This document shows, piece by piece, positions 51,272-63,551 of a stretch of DNA of 64,000 nt. Position numbers and translations under genes: made by a program. This DNA is from Megascapheus bottae (Eukaryota; Chordata; Mammalia; Rodentia; Geomyidae). The notes beneath the pieces were generated by a model. The model was not told the origin of the DNA and did no database searches. It worked only from the letters and a program-made list of their open reading frames with translations. The stretch lies in the NCBI GenBank assembly GCA_024803745.1, contig JANJXV010000024.1, positions 19,911,927 through 19,975,926 on the forward strand, in the 5' to 3' direction. Each line of letters begins with the position of its first letter. Within the stretch, counting starts at the first letter, position 1.

Positions 51272-52419
51272 CCCATCTTGGTCGTCTGCCTCAGCACTTG
51301 AGCGTGGCTTAAGTCTGTGCTAAGAGTTTAGGGTGCTGATTTTGGGAGACAATGGAAAATACCCTGAGAAGCCAGGGATTCAGGGAAAGGCAGTGTGCAC
51401 CCCAGTTAGGATGGCTCTAGGTGCTGGACAAAGGAGAACCAGGAGTCTGTTTTGAGCCTGGCTATCTCAACCTAGCCAAGTGTTTTCTGCGTTCTGCAGT
51501 CAGGCACTGCCGCATGTGCCATTTGGCATGGATGGTATGACCGAAGGTATTTGGCGGAGGCATCATAGAGCCAGTGGGTGAGGACCTGAGGCCAGAGGAA
51601 AAGCCAGGGGAAAGTGCTGAAGACCGGGCTGGACAGGCCAGAACTATCTAGCTGGGTGGGGTAGGAGTCCAAGAGCTCAGGTGGGGGAGGGGGAAGAGGG
51701 GTGTCTGTCAGGTCAGCTCCAAGAGGGCCCCACATTTCAGCTCTTGCTGAAGGGCTGGCCTACCATACCAATAAATACCTAAGTGGAATTCCATAGCCCC
51801 CCATTAAACAAAGACCCAGAGCTAACAACCAAAAGGTAAGCAGACATAAGAATGAGAAGATAAGGGTTTCTTCAGGTATAAGCATGTCTATGCTTTTCTG
51901 TGTTTTCTCACAAACAGTGGGAAAAGGCTGAAGACTTATTTTGTTACATAGTTAAAAAATATAGACACAAGTAGTGCTTAGAGTCTGTCTTGAAAAGCTA
52001 AAGAACCCAGCCCATTCAAAAAAAGTTTGTGAGAACCCCACCTCCATCAATAAGCTTGGCATGGTAGAATATGTCTGTTATATAAACAGCAGGCTTGCAG
52101 CAGTCTACACTTACCCAGGTATAAACTTGACACCTTATTAAAACAAAATAAAGCAAAAATGGCTAGGGCCAGAGCTCACGTGGATCCAGCCTGTTTGCCT
52201 GTTTGGCAAGCATCAGGCCCTTCAAAACTCAGGGAAAAGAGCAAGCTACAAAACAAGGAGGTGTGAACTGGGATCCAAGGACCTCAGGTAAAATTAAGAG
52301 GTCTGCTCCTCCCTGTTGGGGCCTCGTCCAGGAGCTGGTATAGAGAGACAGGGAGCGATATTAAGGAGCCACTGGTAATAAAGACCAGGCCTTGACTGAC
52401 TGACTTGGTTGGACCACTT

Positions 52420-52660
52420 TTTTTTTTATGGTTGGTTGTGGGGCTTGAACTTTGGGCCTGGATACTGTTTCTGAGTTCTTCAGCTCAAGGCTACCACTCT
52501 ACCCTTTGAGCCACAGTGCCACTTCTGCTTTTCTGGTGGTTAATTGAAGATAAGAGTCTCATGGCTTTCATGCCGTGGCTGGCTCTTAACTTTGATCCTT
52601 AGATCTCAGCCTCCTGAATAGCTAGGATTACAGGCGTGAGCCACAGGCACCTAGCTTGGT
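52420..52660 (-). repeat. B1-headed composite SINE, minus strand
   Basis: GGTTGTGGGGCTTGAACTTTG through GGATTACAGGCGTGAGCCAC. Confidence 0.9.
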
Positions 52661-53339
52661 TGGATTCCTTCTATGACATATGTCAGGGTGATGAAATCAA
52701 TCAGGAAGCTGGAGGTTGGCGGCGCGGTGGCTGGGACTAGGCCAGGACCAGAGAGCACGGATGCACTACACATGGAGAGAAGGGCATCTTCTAAGTCTCA
52801 GTCTGTGAAGAACAGAAACTGGGGGTCCAGGACTGGGAGATCCCAGCTGAAGGCAGGATCTCACCAGGAGTAGGGGGGCAGGGGATGGGTCTGGCTTCCC
52901 TGACACCACTGCATCAAGCTTGCCTGGGGATTGGTGTGCTATGCTTCCAGGAGACCAGAGCCATCCCAGCCCTGGTGCAGGTGTGAATCAGGGTCCGAGA
53001 CCCAACATTGTGCTTGAGCCAAGCTTAGATTGGCAAAGTCTCTCTCCACAAAATCTGGGGGATAGAGGGTTTTTGTGGACCCAATGTAGGGGTCTTTGAA
53101 AATGCAAAGCTGCAAATGCTGGCTGTTGGCTAAGCTGTGGTTTCTCTTTCCCCTGGATGGGCCTTTATGTGGGGGCCAAGCCTCTTGGCTCTGTGGCATA
53201 CCTCCACTAACTGGCTGTCAGGCCCAGGAGTGTCACTGAGTGAACTGCTAGGTTGAAACACAAGGTTGAGTAAGGTCCCAGGCTGTATGTTAGGGCCTAG
53301 CTTTCAGGACAAGCCTTATGGATTGGTAGTTCCTTTATT

Positions 53340-53830
53340 ATTATTTTTTTTTTTTTCTGTGGGTCATGGGGCTTGAACTTGGCCTGGGTGTTATCCCAGA
53401 GCTCTTCAGCTCAAGGCTACTGCCCAACCCTTGAGCCAAGCCCCACTTCCCATTTTCTAGAGGTTAATTGGAGATAAGAGTCTCAGGTCCTTTTGTGCTT
53501 GGGCTGGCTTTGAACCTTGATCCTCAGACCTCAGCCTCCTAAGTAGCTAGGATTATAGATGTGAGCCACCATGCCTGGCTTAGTTCCTTTATTTTTAATT
53601 TAAACTTTTTTGGTGCCAGTACTGAAGCTTGAATTTGGGGGTCTAGAGCTTTCATTTAGCTTTTCCTTTTGAAGCTGGTGCTCTATCACTTGGGACAGCT
53701 TTACTTCTAGCTCTTTGGTATTTACTTGGAGAAAAGAATATCATGGACTTTTCTGCCCAGGCTGACTCTGAACCATAATCTTCCTCAACTTTCTGAGTGG
53801 CTAGGATACAGACATGAGTCTCCTGTGTGG
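53340..53830 (-). repeat. Two B1-headed composite SINEs, minus strand
   Basis: 53345-53580 is well preserved (GGGTCATGGGGCTTGAACTTG ... GTGAGCCACCATGCCTGG). 53605-53830 is strongly diverged (GAAGCTTGAATTTGGGG, CTTTCTGAGTGGCTAGGATAC). Confidence 0.8.
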
Positions 53831-54194
53831 CTTTGATTTCTTGTGTCCAAGGAGAAGCTCTGAGGGGCTTTGAGGGGGCTATACAACTCAGAGAAGAGGC
53901 ACTAGACACCATCAGAGCTCTCTGGGCAGGGAGACGCCAGGTATCAGCAGGGAATGCTAAACAGGATGACCCTGAGGACAGAGGACAAGGAACTTTTGGA
54001 CTTTCATTTCCTGTTCATTACCCTTGATGGGCGGAGCCACCATAAAGGCAAAGGAGTGCTGATTATAGAATTACCACAGGAAAAATGCTGCTAGGACACT
54101 GAGATGTTACCCACAGCCCAGAGGTGGTTCCCCTGACAAAATTCTGTGTAGGATTGTCTGTGAAATCAGGACTTTCAATTTTATTAACATTCGA

Positions 54195-54600
54195 GACTTT
54201 TTTCTTTCTTTTTTTTGCCAGTGCTGGGGCTTGAATTCAGGGTGTGGGCACTGTCCTTGGGATTTCTCAAGGCTAGAGTTCTACCAGTTGAGTTTTTTTT
54301 TTTTTTTTGCCAGTCCTGGGCCTTGAACTCAGGGCCTGGGCACTGTCCTTGGGTTTTCTCAAGGCTAAGGCTAGAGCTCTACCACTTGAGCCAGCACCAT
54401 TTCTGGCTTTTTTCTATGTATGTGGTACCGAGGAATTGAACCCAGGTCTTTGTGCATTCTAGGCAAGCACTCTACCACTGGGCCAAACTCCCGGCCCAGT
54501 CTTCCGACCTTTTTAATGTACGTGGTACCAAGGAATTGAACCCAGGTCTTTGTGCATGTTAGGTAAGCACTCTACCATTAGGCTATACTCCTGGCCCCCA
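54195..54600 (-). repeat. ID-headed SINE nested inside another ID-headed SINE
   Basis: The outer copy runs 54203-54292 and resumes at about 54497-54600; the inner copy, with its own T-run and full GCCAGTCCTGGGCC ... AACTCCCGGCCC sequence, sits at about 54293-54496. Both have the same orientation and family, with the inner one better preserved. Confidence 0.85.
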
Positions 54601-54681
54601 CTCAAGACTTTTAGCAGCAGCAAACAAGAAAAGTGATTGCAGAAATGGAAATGGACTCATGGCCTGGGTGGCCCTGCTTAC

Positions 54682-54929
54682 CCGGCCCGAGGCTGTCACA
54701 TTCCACCAGCACGTCGCTGGCCTGGGTCTTCAGCGGGGGCACGATGATGGTTCGGGGGTTGCCAGTGCAGTGGTTCTCCAGGGCCCCCTTGGTATCGAAG
54801 GAGCTGGTGCCGGCTGGCCCCGCGCGCTGCTGCACTGCGTACGGGCTGGTGTTGCTGGACGAGTCGGAGTAGGGAGAGTCGTGGACTGTGACACAGCTGA
54901 TCACATTTTTTCTTTGCTTAGAGACAGTG
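54682..54929 (-). CDS. HIPK2: HIPK2 coding exon (third from last) with both caspase sites
   Basis: 248 bases: one base completes a Ser codon, then 82 codons and one base. It opens [20 protein letters not shown] and closes with [19 protein letters not shown]. The two Asp positions reported as caspase-6 cleavage sites in HIPK2 (VHD|S and ECD|S) are both kept; cleavage there is known to remove the autoinhibitory C-terminus. Between them, human SVQQRAGHNNANAFDTKGS is [19 protein letters not shown] here. Acceptor CCTTCCCAG|C; donor CCGG|GTAAGC, phase 1. Confidence 0.94.
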
Positions 54930-54989
54930 CTGGGAAGGGAACGGGACATGTGAGGATCAACAAGGGGACAGGCATTGTGTGTGTGCATA

Positions 54990-55212
54990 TACCAGCTTTC
55001 AGGCTTGAGTGCAGGGTCTGGTCACTATCCCTGAGATTTTTTTTTTTGCTCAAGGTTACACTTTACCACTCGAGCCATAGGTCCACTTCTAGCTTTTTTG
55101 TAGTTAACTGGAGATAAGAGTCTCTTCGACTTTCCTGCCTGCGCTGTGATCCTCAGATCCTCCTCCTGAGTAGCTACGATCACAGGTGTGAGTCACAAAC
55201 ACCGGGCTCTGC
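54990..55212 (-). repeat. B1-headed composite SINE, minus strand
   Basis: GCTTTCAGGCTTGAGTGCAGG through GAGTAGCTACGATCACAGG. Confidence 0.85.
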
Positions 55213-56194
55213 AAGCACTTTAGAGACTCTCCTGTGTTGTTTGGGGTGGGGTGGGATAGGGGGGCACCCAAGTGAAAACAGGAGGAAGGAAGTGCTGGGG
55301 TGGGGCTCACTGATGCCTCTGTGGGCCACTCAGCAGTCTTTGTGGGCCACCGGAAGGGCAGTCTGAGCAAGGACACAAGCTGCAAGAAGCACACTGCCTA
55401 AGCACTGGTGGAAGACGGCCACACTGTTGGAGAGGAGGTGGTCCTAAGCAGGGGTTCTAGCTCTGCCACAGCTGGATGGAACAAGCCAAGGTCACAGGAG
55501 GCTGATCTCAACAGCAGGCGTGGTGGGGCAGGGTTGGGGGGGGCAGAGCAGGGTAGAGGCATTGAGAGGGGGAGGTAGTGTGGGGTGCACGTCTGCTGCC
55601 AGCTCTCACTCTGATGGGTTACTTTGTGTGCCAGTGGCTGAGAGTCTCCAGGGGGCCTCCGCAGTTTCCCCACCCCACCGGGCCTGGCACAAAGGTTCCT
55701 GCATGCTGATATCAGCCACTCTGCACCCCTGGCCTTGGTTCTCAACCTGGCACTTCATCCGAGGACTGGGAGACCTGGCTTGGACTGGCTCTTAGCCAGC
55801 ACTTTCTTTTCGAAGCTGTTTCTATCCTTGTGGTTACTCTGGGAACCAATCCAGTCTGGTTCCTGGGTTATTGAGAGTGCTAGGGTGATGGATGTGGAAT
55901 GTATTACTTACTGTGTGCAGTGTTTTAAAAATGGCTGTTCTATTTCTGGATATTGATCATTTATTTTTAAGAAATAACAACTGTCTACCAAGATGGCCCT
56001 TTCCAGCTGACTTGAGGAAGGGAGCTGGGATGCTCTTCCCTATCAGCTGACCCTTCCTCTCAGGATCTTGTCCCAAGTCACAGAGCCAGTCCAAGACCTT
56101 TCCAACATGAGACAGCACAGATGTGTCCTGGGGCAGCCAGTCAGAAGGTAAGTGGAAGGTCAGAGCAGGGCTGTAGACCTGTAAGAGTGTGCAA

Positions 56195-56440
56195 GTGTCA
56201 GGTGCCGGCAGCTCATGCCTGTAATCCTAGCTACTCAGGAGGCTGAGATCTGAGGATCACAGTTCAAAGCCAGCCCAGGCACAAAAGTCTGTGAGACTCT
56301 TATCTCCAATTAGACACCAGAAAACCAGAGTGGTGAGGTGGCTAAAGGGATAAAGCGGTAGCCTTTAAGAGCTCAGGGACAGTGTCCAGGCCCAGAGTTC
56401 AAGCTCCATGACAGACCCCCTTCCCCCCAAAAAAGAGGGT
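56195..56440 (+). repeat. B1-headed composite SINE, plus strand
   Basis: CAGGTGCCGGCAGCTCATGCC through GAGTTCAAGCTCCATGAC, antisense to HIPK2. Confidence 0.9.
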
Positions 56441-56739
56441 ACAAGGGTGGTGGGGTGAAGACCCTGATTCTGGCCTAGCACAATGGCAGTTGGGCTTGGC
56501 ACGTCATCTAGTGGCTGGGTCCAGGGTAACAGGTGACGGGGTCTATGGGTATAAACCTGGACCCACAGCCAGTGTCTGCTGTTGCATGTGCTGCTGACAG
56601 CCCTTGGGGGCTGTTCAACCTCTAATGTGAACAAAAATAACCAACATCACAGCCTTGAGGTAAGAAAGTACAAGTGAAGGGCTTGCACAGGGCTTGATAG
56701 TGGTAAACAGCCAAAGTTAGCTATTATTATTATGAAGGC

Positions 56740-57395
56740 TTACATCCCTGATTAAAAAAAAATCTGAAATCCAAAATGCTCTAAAATGCCAAACTTTCAG
56801 AGTAAGCAAATATCCACCCCTGACCTCATAGGATAGACAGGTAATGGCCAGAATGCAGGTATACGCTGGGCAGTGGTGAGTCATGCTGACAATCCTACCT
56901 ACTCTGGAGGTTGAGATCTGAGGACCACAGTTCAAAGGCAGCCCAGGCTGAAAAGTCTGTGATACTTTTATCTTCAATAAATCAACAAAAGGCCATAAGT
57001 GGAGGTATGGCTCAAGTGATAAAGTGCCAGCCTTGAGCAAAAAACAAAACAAAACAAAACCCCCCAAAATAAGCAACAATGTGAGGCCCTGAGTTCTAGA
57101 CTTAGTACTAGGAAAAAGAAAAAAAAACCCCAAGAATATTAAAAGTACTGCATAAAATTCCTTTAGGTACCACATATAAGTGGACATGGAGCATTAATAA
57201 ATTTCCTGTTCAGACTCAACTCTTACTCTAAGATAGCTCATTATGTATATGCAAATATTCTAAAAAAAAAAACCAAAACCAACAGCCCCCCGCCCCGCCA
57301 ACCTAGCCCAACCCCTGCCCCGAAATTCAAAATACTACTGGTTTCAAGTCTGTAATATTCAATCTGCATTATTATCAGTTATGCCACCTTAAAAT
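56740..57395 (-). mobile_element. Tigger-like DNA transposon remnant split by a SINE
   Basis: AATCTGAAATCCAAAATGC (about 56760) on one side, and ATTATGTATATGCAAATATTC and CGAAATTCAAAATACTACTGG (57240-57345) on the other, are phrases I associate with an old Tigger-family element. A plus-strand B1-headed SINE with CAAAA tail lies between (about 56862-57120). Orientation and family are tentative. Confidence 0.4.
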
Positions 57396-57929
57396 ACAAG
57401 AGAGGTTTGCAAATAAAAATTTACCTAGGCAGAGAATTCGAAGAAGGCAAGGACTTGCTAGTAAAGCAACATCTCCCATCCTCTACTTTCTTCTTTTTAA
57501 CCAAGCTGCATACCCCCCAAAGATTGATAGGAAAGAAAACTGCAAGTCTTCAGTTAGGAATCTTGTAGTGATCAGTGCTACAGGGAATACCTGGGTAAGG
57601 AAAGCTAATACCTGCCTCTGCCCTAGAGAAAATGAAAATCTCAGTGGGAGACTGTGTAACAACATGACAAGTTAAACAGTAAAAGCTTTAAAAGAACAAG
57701 TTAAAGAGAATAATAGGTGTCACCAAGCCTTCCATGCTTAACTGTCAAATGAGTCATACAGACGATAATTGTTAAGAACTAAAAGGAAGGTGAAGAATGA
57801 ATTAGTTGCACATATTTACAGCTCTTCTTACTAGCTTGGATAAAATAGATTTTAATTAATCTAAGTTCTTACTTGCCACAGTTTTAACCCACAAAGTCCA
57901 TTTGGTAGCTCCCCAGAAAGCTAAAAATA

Positions 57930-58150
57930 GCTGGAAGCCTGTAGCTCATGCTCGTAATCCAAGCTACTCAGCAGGGTGAGATCTGAGGATCATGGTTCGA
58001 AGCCAGCCTGGGCAGATAATTCGGAAAGACTCTTATCTCCAATTAAATAGCAAAAAGTGCAGGTGTGGTTCAAGTGGTAGAGTGCCAGCCTTGAACATAA
58101 AAGCCAAGCAAGAGTGTGAGGCCCTGTACTAGACAACAAGAAGACAGAAC
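57930..58150 (+). repeat. B1-headed composite SINE, plus strand
   Basis: GTAGCTCATGCTCGTAATCC, CTTATCTCCAATTAAATAGC and a shortened right monomer. Confidence 0.85.
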
Positions 58151-58830
58151 ACAAGAAAGCAAGCTAAGAAAGACTCAGCAGAGGATGCCTCGGTGTGTAT
58201 TAGAAGGACCTGAAAACAAGGACTCAAACAGGAAAATGTAAGCCAACGTTCCTAGCAGCATTGCTGATAATAGCAGGAGGTAGAAACACGCTGCTGTCCA
58301 TCAGTAGAGGAATTGTGGTGCATACACCATGATTACCCTATGTCAGAGGTCTTGAATAAAGTTCCACAACATGAAAGAGTCTTGAAAATACAAGTGAAGC
58401 AAGCCAGAAACCATTATTCTGTGACACCACAGATAGGAAATATCTAGACTTACATAAGAGAATGAAGCAGAGAGAACTGGTAAGTTATTGCTTAATGGGC
58501 ATAGAAATTTTGGTTGGAGTGATAGAAAAGTTGTAGAAGTAGGTAATGATAGTTATATAAACACTACTAATCAATTCATGCCACTGGATTTACTTAAAAT
58601 AAGATGGCAAATTTTGTTACATATACACACACACATACCCGCGAGACTCTTACCTCCAATTAGACAGCAAAAGGTGTTAGGCAAGCACTTTGACTCTGAA
58701 CCCTTATTATATACCTTAATCACTTGCAAAAACATGAACACACACTCTCCTCCTTTGCTGAGCTGTACATATTTAAAGGGCAGATCATACAGTATGTGAA
58801 TTATATCTCAATTTAAGAAGTTGAGCTAGG
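58150..58830 (+). mobile_element. LINE-1 3' end remnant (old L1M-type)
   Basis: GCTGTCCATCAGTAGAGG, AGCAAGCCAGAAACCATTATTC, ATGTGAATTATATCTCAATTTAAG and related L1M phrases appear in order. A 50-base SINE scrap (GCGAGACTCTTACCTCC) sits inside at about 58640-58690. Confidence 0.7.
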
Positions 58831-59020
58831 TGCTGGTTGCTCATGATTGTAATCCTAGCTACTCAAGAGGCTGAGATCTGAGGAATGAGGTTCAAAGCCA
58901 GCCTGGGCAAGAAAGTCCATAAAATTCTTATTACTAATTAACCAACAAAAAAAATGGAAGTAGCATGGTGGTTCAAGTGCTAGAGCACTAATCTTGGCTA
59001 AAAAACTTCAGGGAGAGTTC
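58825..59020 (+). repeat. B1-headed composite SINE, plus strand, 3' truncated
   Basis: GCTAGGTGCTGGTTGCTCATG to CTAAAAAACTTCAGGGAG. Confidence 0.8.
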
Positions 59021-59476
59021 CTAAGTGCGCTGGTGTGTGATATGCTGTCACTGACCTGGACCCTTAGCCCCTGCACAGTTAGTTTGCTCCTGAGCGCCAG
59101 CCATGACCCATGACTCTGAGCCCTTCTCTGCTCCCGAAGGGAGAGTCACAGTCCCGCCGCCCTTCCCTCAGAGCTGAAGCTGTGTGAGATGAACAACCAG
59201 TGCATGCTGTGGCTCCCCTGACCCTCTCAGGAAAAAAGGGCCTGTGCATGATGTGGGGGTGCAGGACTTGATGTGAACACAGAAGCTGCCTTCCTACATA
59301 TGCCCCACCTGCTGGTGTTCTCATCCTGGCTCTGCTGTCCCTTCAGAGGTGTGGTCATGGGTAATCTGTAGCATTCATCCAGTTGCAAGGTGAGAGATGA
59401 GAGATTCCCCGAAGCATTAAAGAATCCATTGGGAGGGTCCCATAAAGACTTAGAATATAAGATGTTTAAGATAGGA

Positions 59477-59682
59477 TTTGGATTGGTGGCTCATGCCTGT
59501 AATCCTAGCTACTAAGGAGGCTGAGATCTGAGGATCATGGCTCAAAGTCAGCCAGGGCAGGAAAGTTCATAAAACTCTTATCTCCACTTAACCACCAAAA
59601 AGTCAGAAATGGAGCTGTGACTCAAAGAGGTAAAGCACTAGCCTACCTTGAGAACAACAGCTCAGGGACAGCAAAAAGAGGG
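59477..59682 (+). repeat. B1-headed composite SINE, plus strand
   Basis: GATTGGTGGCTCATGCCTG to AGCTCAGGGACAGCAAAAAG; the 3' end of the right monomer is missing. Confidence 0.85.
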
Positions 59683-60249
59683 TTTGGTCTGCTACTTATT
59701 TGGAGTGCATGTACTTCACATGAAAACCTGGCCAGTTTAGATGAGCAAGTTAAACAAAGTAAAACACACATACAACACTAACTGTGGCCTAAATTATAAT
59801 CTGGTGATGTCAAATAAGTCTTTCCTCAAGTCTGGAAATTGTGGAGAACCTAAAGTTTACTAGGGCAAGTATTTCTAACAAGTGGAATGTTGGGCCATTC
59901 TGTGAACCAATGAGCAGGCTGCCACTGAAGTGGACTTTCTGACAGTCTTTAAGAGCCGACAGCTGGCCTGCATGCCCTGCGTGAATGCTGTGGGAGAAAC
60001 AGGGGGCGAATCTCACCCAGAGCGCGGGGGGTGCCTGTCAGGCATGCGACTGTTTTCTCATTGTTATCTAAGGAGTTGAGGGGTAAAACCCTCTACATGC
60101 TCTGTGGATCTGTGTGTAGCTCTGAAGCTCCCTCCTCCCCCCGCTATGAGCAAATGTGCAATACAGTTAAATGCTGATTTGTCTGTATTTTTCAATTTAA
60201 AGAGAGAGACAGGTTTAGGAAAGGTTCATTAACTTACCCTGCCCCTATC

Positions 60250-60385
60250 CCTCCCTTCCTTTCTTCCCTCGTTTTTATTTTTCAGAACAAGGTCTTGTAG
60301 CATAGATTGGCCTTAGATGCACAATCCTCTTGCTTTCTGCTTTCTAAGTGCTGGGATCACAGGCATGCATCACCACCCCTAGCTT
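60250..60385 (-). repeat. B1-like monomer, minus strand
   Basis: AGAACAAGGTCTTGTAGC and TCTAAGTGCTGGGATCACAGGC; no right monomer. Confidence 0.7.
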
Positions 60386-61144
60386 ATGAATTGATTTTAT
60401 AGCTCCCTTGCTAATCTCTTATATTATAAGAAATAGAATATTCTACCTAAATATGCCATGCAGCCTGCAGAACAATAAGAAGCAGCTAAATGAGTCACTA
60501 AAACAAATGAAGACACATATGAGACTTGTAACTGTGGATTCGTTAGGCTCACAAGGGTTGACAGTATTGAGGTTCCCTCCACTGTTGTGTCTAATTAATA
60601 TTGACAGCTTATCAATCTCATTTTGAGTTGGTTAATGGAAGTGAGAGCCGGTGATAGGAGTAGAATGAGAAAGATTTGCTCAAACAGCCTGACAGACGTC
60701 CTTTCTGAATATGGAGCAAAGCTGAAAGAGCACACGACTGCCTGGTGTTGTCATGGCAATAGATGATTTCCCTCATTTTTAAAATGATGGGGGAAAGAAA
60801 GGAATGAAGAAGTATAGAAATCAGCCCCCAATGGAGAAAATGCCGCCAGAGGGTCAGATTTGAACCTGTGGCCCTGACCCTGCAGGGTGTCATCTGGAAA
60901 GAGCTTCTCATTTCTATTTGCTAATCTCAATTTCATCCTTCAAAACTCATCTCCAATAAACTCCTGTTCTTCTGACTTTTAGTCCATGCCATATGTGAAA
61001 AAATACAACTCCTATTGCAACACCGACTACCAAATATAGGTAACCTTTATGCACTCTAGCTACTGTTCGAAGTTCTATACATGCATTCTCTCCTTCAGTC
61101 TCATGGCAAGGTTATACAGCAGAGAATGGGATTAGCTGTTTGTT

Positions 61145-61628
61145 TTTGCCAGTACTGGGGCTTGAACTCAAGGCTTGGTGTTACTCTTTAGCTGCTTCTC
61201 TCACTTAAGGCTAGTGCTCTATCCACTGAGCCACAGCTCCACTTTCTTTTTTTCGGTGGTTAATTGAAGGCACGAGTCTTGGACGTTCCTACTGGAGATA
61301 TGATCCTCAGGTCTCAGCATCCTGAGGAGCTACGATCACAGCTGGCACGAGCCACCAGGGACTTAAGCTTTGTCTTTTTTTTTTTAATCTAAAAAAATTG
61401 TGTGGCCAGGTACAGTGGCTCATGCCTGTAATCCTAGCAACTCAGGAGGCTGAGATCTGAGGATCTCGGTTCAAAGCCAGCCCCAGCACAAAAGTCCATG
61501 ACACTCTTATTTCCAATTAACCACCAGGAAACCAGAAGTGGGGCTGTGGCTCAAGGGGTAGGCGGTAACCCTGAGCTGAAGAACTCAGTGACAGTGCCCA
61601 GGCTCAGAGTTCAAGCTTCATTTTTTGG
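61145..61628. repeat. Head-to-head pair of B1-headed composite SINEs
   Basis: 61145-61372 is in reverse (CCAGTACTGGGGCTTGAACTC); 61405-61625 is forward (CAGGTACAGTGGCTCATGCC to GAGTTCAAGCTTCA). They form an inverted pair separated by only about 30 bases, so the transcript could fold into a long hairpin. Confidence 0.85.
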
Positions 61629-63269
61629 ACACCATTGACTGGCTCAGTCTCTGAGTAGCTTCCATGTGAAGTGGCTCGCAGAAAGTAGCCATGCCCTGAT
61701 GACATGGGAAAACAAAGGCACCTGCCAGAGACAGCCAAGTGATTGAATAAGTGAATATATGAATGAACAGTGGGAAGCAGGCAGAGTTAAGGGCTGGCTG
61801 ACCAGCTCAAACGGGCCACTTTGGTTTATCCTTATGACCTGGATAAGACAGTTTCAGTACAAGGAGAGACTGGTACCAGGCTCTCAATGAATAGGACAAG
61901 CACCTGTCAACCTTGTCCAGGGAAATTCCAGTTGAGAAAAGATGGTTTGTTCAACTAAATGCTTCTTTATCAAAATCATCTATTTAAATAAGGTCAGTTC
62001 TGTAGTCCTGGGGTATGTGAAAAATGCATATCTAATCATTCTAGTTTTAGGTCAACTCTTTAACTGTAACCCAAGAGTCCTCTGATCCAACAGTGACTCA
62101 CTGAAAAGGACAAGGCAGCGCACTGGCCTCTTGGTGGCATGCCTACTTATGAAAGCCTTCACCAAGAATGAAAACTTCTACCCCTCTCCTGAGTTCAGCA
62201 CACAGACAAACAGTTGGCACATAGCTGGGGCTCAGGGAACCATGAGCTGGTGATTCCTTGCATATACGGAGAGCTACCAAGGTCTGCTGGGGGTTGCAGA
62301 AGGGCACAGAACCGAATAACAAGCTGTTAAGCTAATGATGAAAGAAACTCAGTTATTCATGGCAGTAATTAAGTTTGCCATTTCTTCAATGGTATGGCAC
62401 ATGAATCCCAATCCTGAAACTAAAATTGTATCTGTTTGGGTGTGTGTCTTCCTGTATTAGATGGGAAGGTAGGAGGTGACTGGCATGTGAATGAACTAAG
62501 ATGTGGACATTCAGTACCCTCAGTTTGCATTGGAGCTTTATGATCTGGGGCAGTCTCTGGACTGCTATAGAAGGGCACAGGGGTTACGCGTCCAAAGCAA
62601 AAAATGTATTTTGTTGGACCCTAGCTACACAATGTAGAAAAGCAGCTCTGGTGCCAGGGTAAAGTCTTGCAAGTATAATAAATATTTCTTTCCTCTCCCC
62701 AGGAAGCACACAGAGAGAAAAATGAATTATTACTACTTCGGAATAAACAGTAGTGCTCTCAGGGTGAAGAGCCAACTGGCAGCTTGAAAGATTGGGTTAA
62801 TCAGATACAGGGAAATTTCTGATTAATTGGACAATTACTTTGAATTCTGAGTGAGCCAAGGCAATGTTAGAGAGATATCCTGATCAACTGGGAATAAATT
62901 CAATAGCCTGAGGCAGATTTTTTTTTTCAGTTTATAGGGGTTGAAATAAACTGGTATTATGAGCCTGATTTTTTATGGTTTCACATTCCCAAATGTGTAG
63001 GGCCTGTTACTACTTTTTTTTTTTTTTAAAGCAACGTGACTCCAAATTATTTTGGTTTTGAACAAACATGACCAATCTGTTTGACATTCTCTTGAAATAA
63101 ATTTAGGATCCAGGGATATGGCAAACCCCAAACGTAGGGGTGAGCAGGGAGGGATCACTGTGCTGCTGCTGAAAAATGGTCCAGCTCCGTGGACGAGGAA
63201 TTGGGTATGAATCAGAGACACAGGCCCCAACCTGCACATGCACCCCAGATGGACCCCAAGCTGCCTCAC

Positions 63270-63551
63270 CTGGTGGGGGCATGCTTCTGCTCCTCCTCCT
63301 CATCGGTGTCACTGCTGATGGTGATGACGCTGACTGTGGGGCTGGGGGTGTCGGGAATGACAATCGTCTGCCGCTGCCGCTCTCTGGTGGTGCTGGAGGC
63401 CACGTCGCCCCACCCACAGGTGACCGCAGTGCTGCAGGCCGGGCTGCTGTGCACCATGGCGCAGCGGGGAGGCGTGTTCTCCTTGACACGCTTGGATCGC
63501 TGAGGGGAACTGACGGCTTGCGAGGAGGACACCTCACAGGTGGAGACGTTT
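63270..63551 (-). CDS. HIPK2: HIPK2 coding exon (fourth from last) with SUMO-interacting motif
   Basis: 282 bases: one base, 93 codons and two bases. It encodes [20 protein letters not shown], a basic KRVKE stretch, [20 protein letters not shown], and a hydrophobic SUMO-interacting core (VSVITISSD) followed directly by an acidic run DTDEEEE, ending QKHAPT. In human HIPK2 this region drives localisation to nuclear speckles/PML bodies. Acceptor TTCATTCCAG|A; donor ACCAG|GTGAGG, phase 2, which matches the next exon. Near-identical to human as I recall it. The kinase domain and upstream exons are to the right of the window. Confidence 0.94.

Larger units (their letters stand above)
50706..54681 (-). 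other. HIPK2: HIPK2 intron between exons at 54682 and 50705
   Basis: A 4-kb intron. 50710-52415 and 52660-53340 are unique with no gene recognised; SINEs are at 52420-52660, 53345-53830 and 54195-54600. A CTCF-like motif lies at 51258. Confidence 0.85.
54930..63269 (-). other. HIPK2: HIPK2 intron between exons at 63270 and 54929
   Basis: An 8.3-kb intron with SINEs, an L1 end and a Tigger-like remnant listed separately. The stretches 55215-56190, 59020-59475, 59690-60245, 60390-61140 and 61630-63265 show nothing I can name; 62790-62960 is AT-rich and simple-repeat-free. Confidence 0.85.

Noticed and set aside
60844..60857. CTCF-like CCGCCAGAGGGTCA in a HIPK2 intron
   Set aside because: The core is broken at the GGC step, giving a much weaker match than the other candidates.
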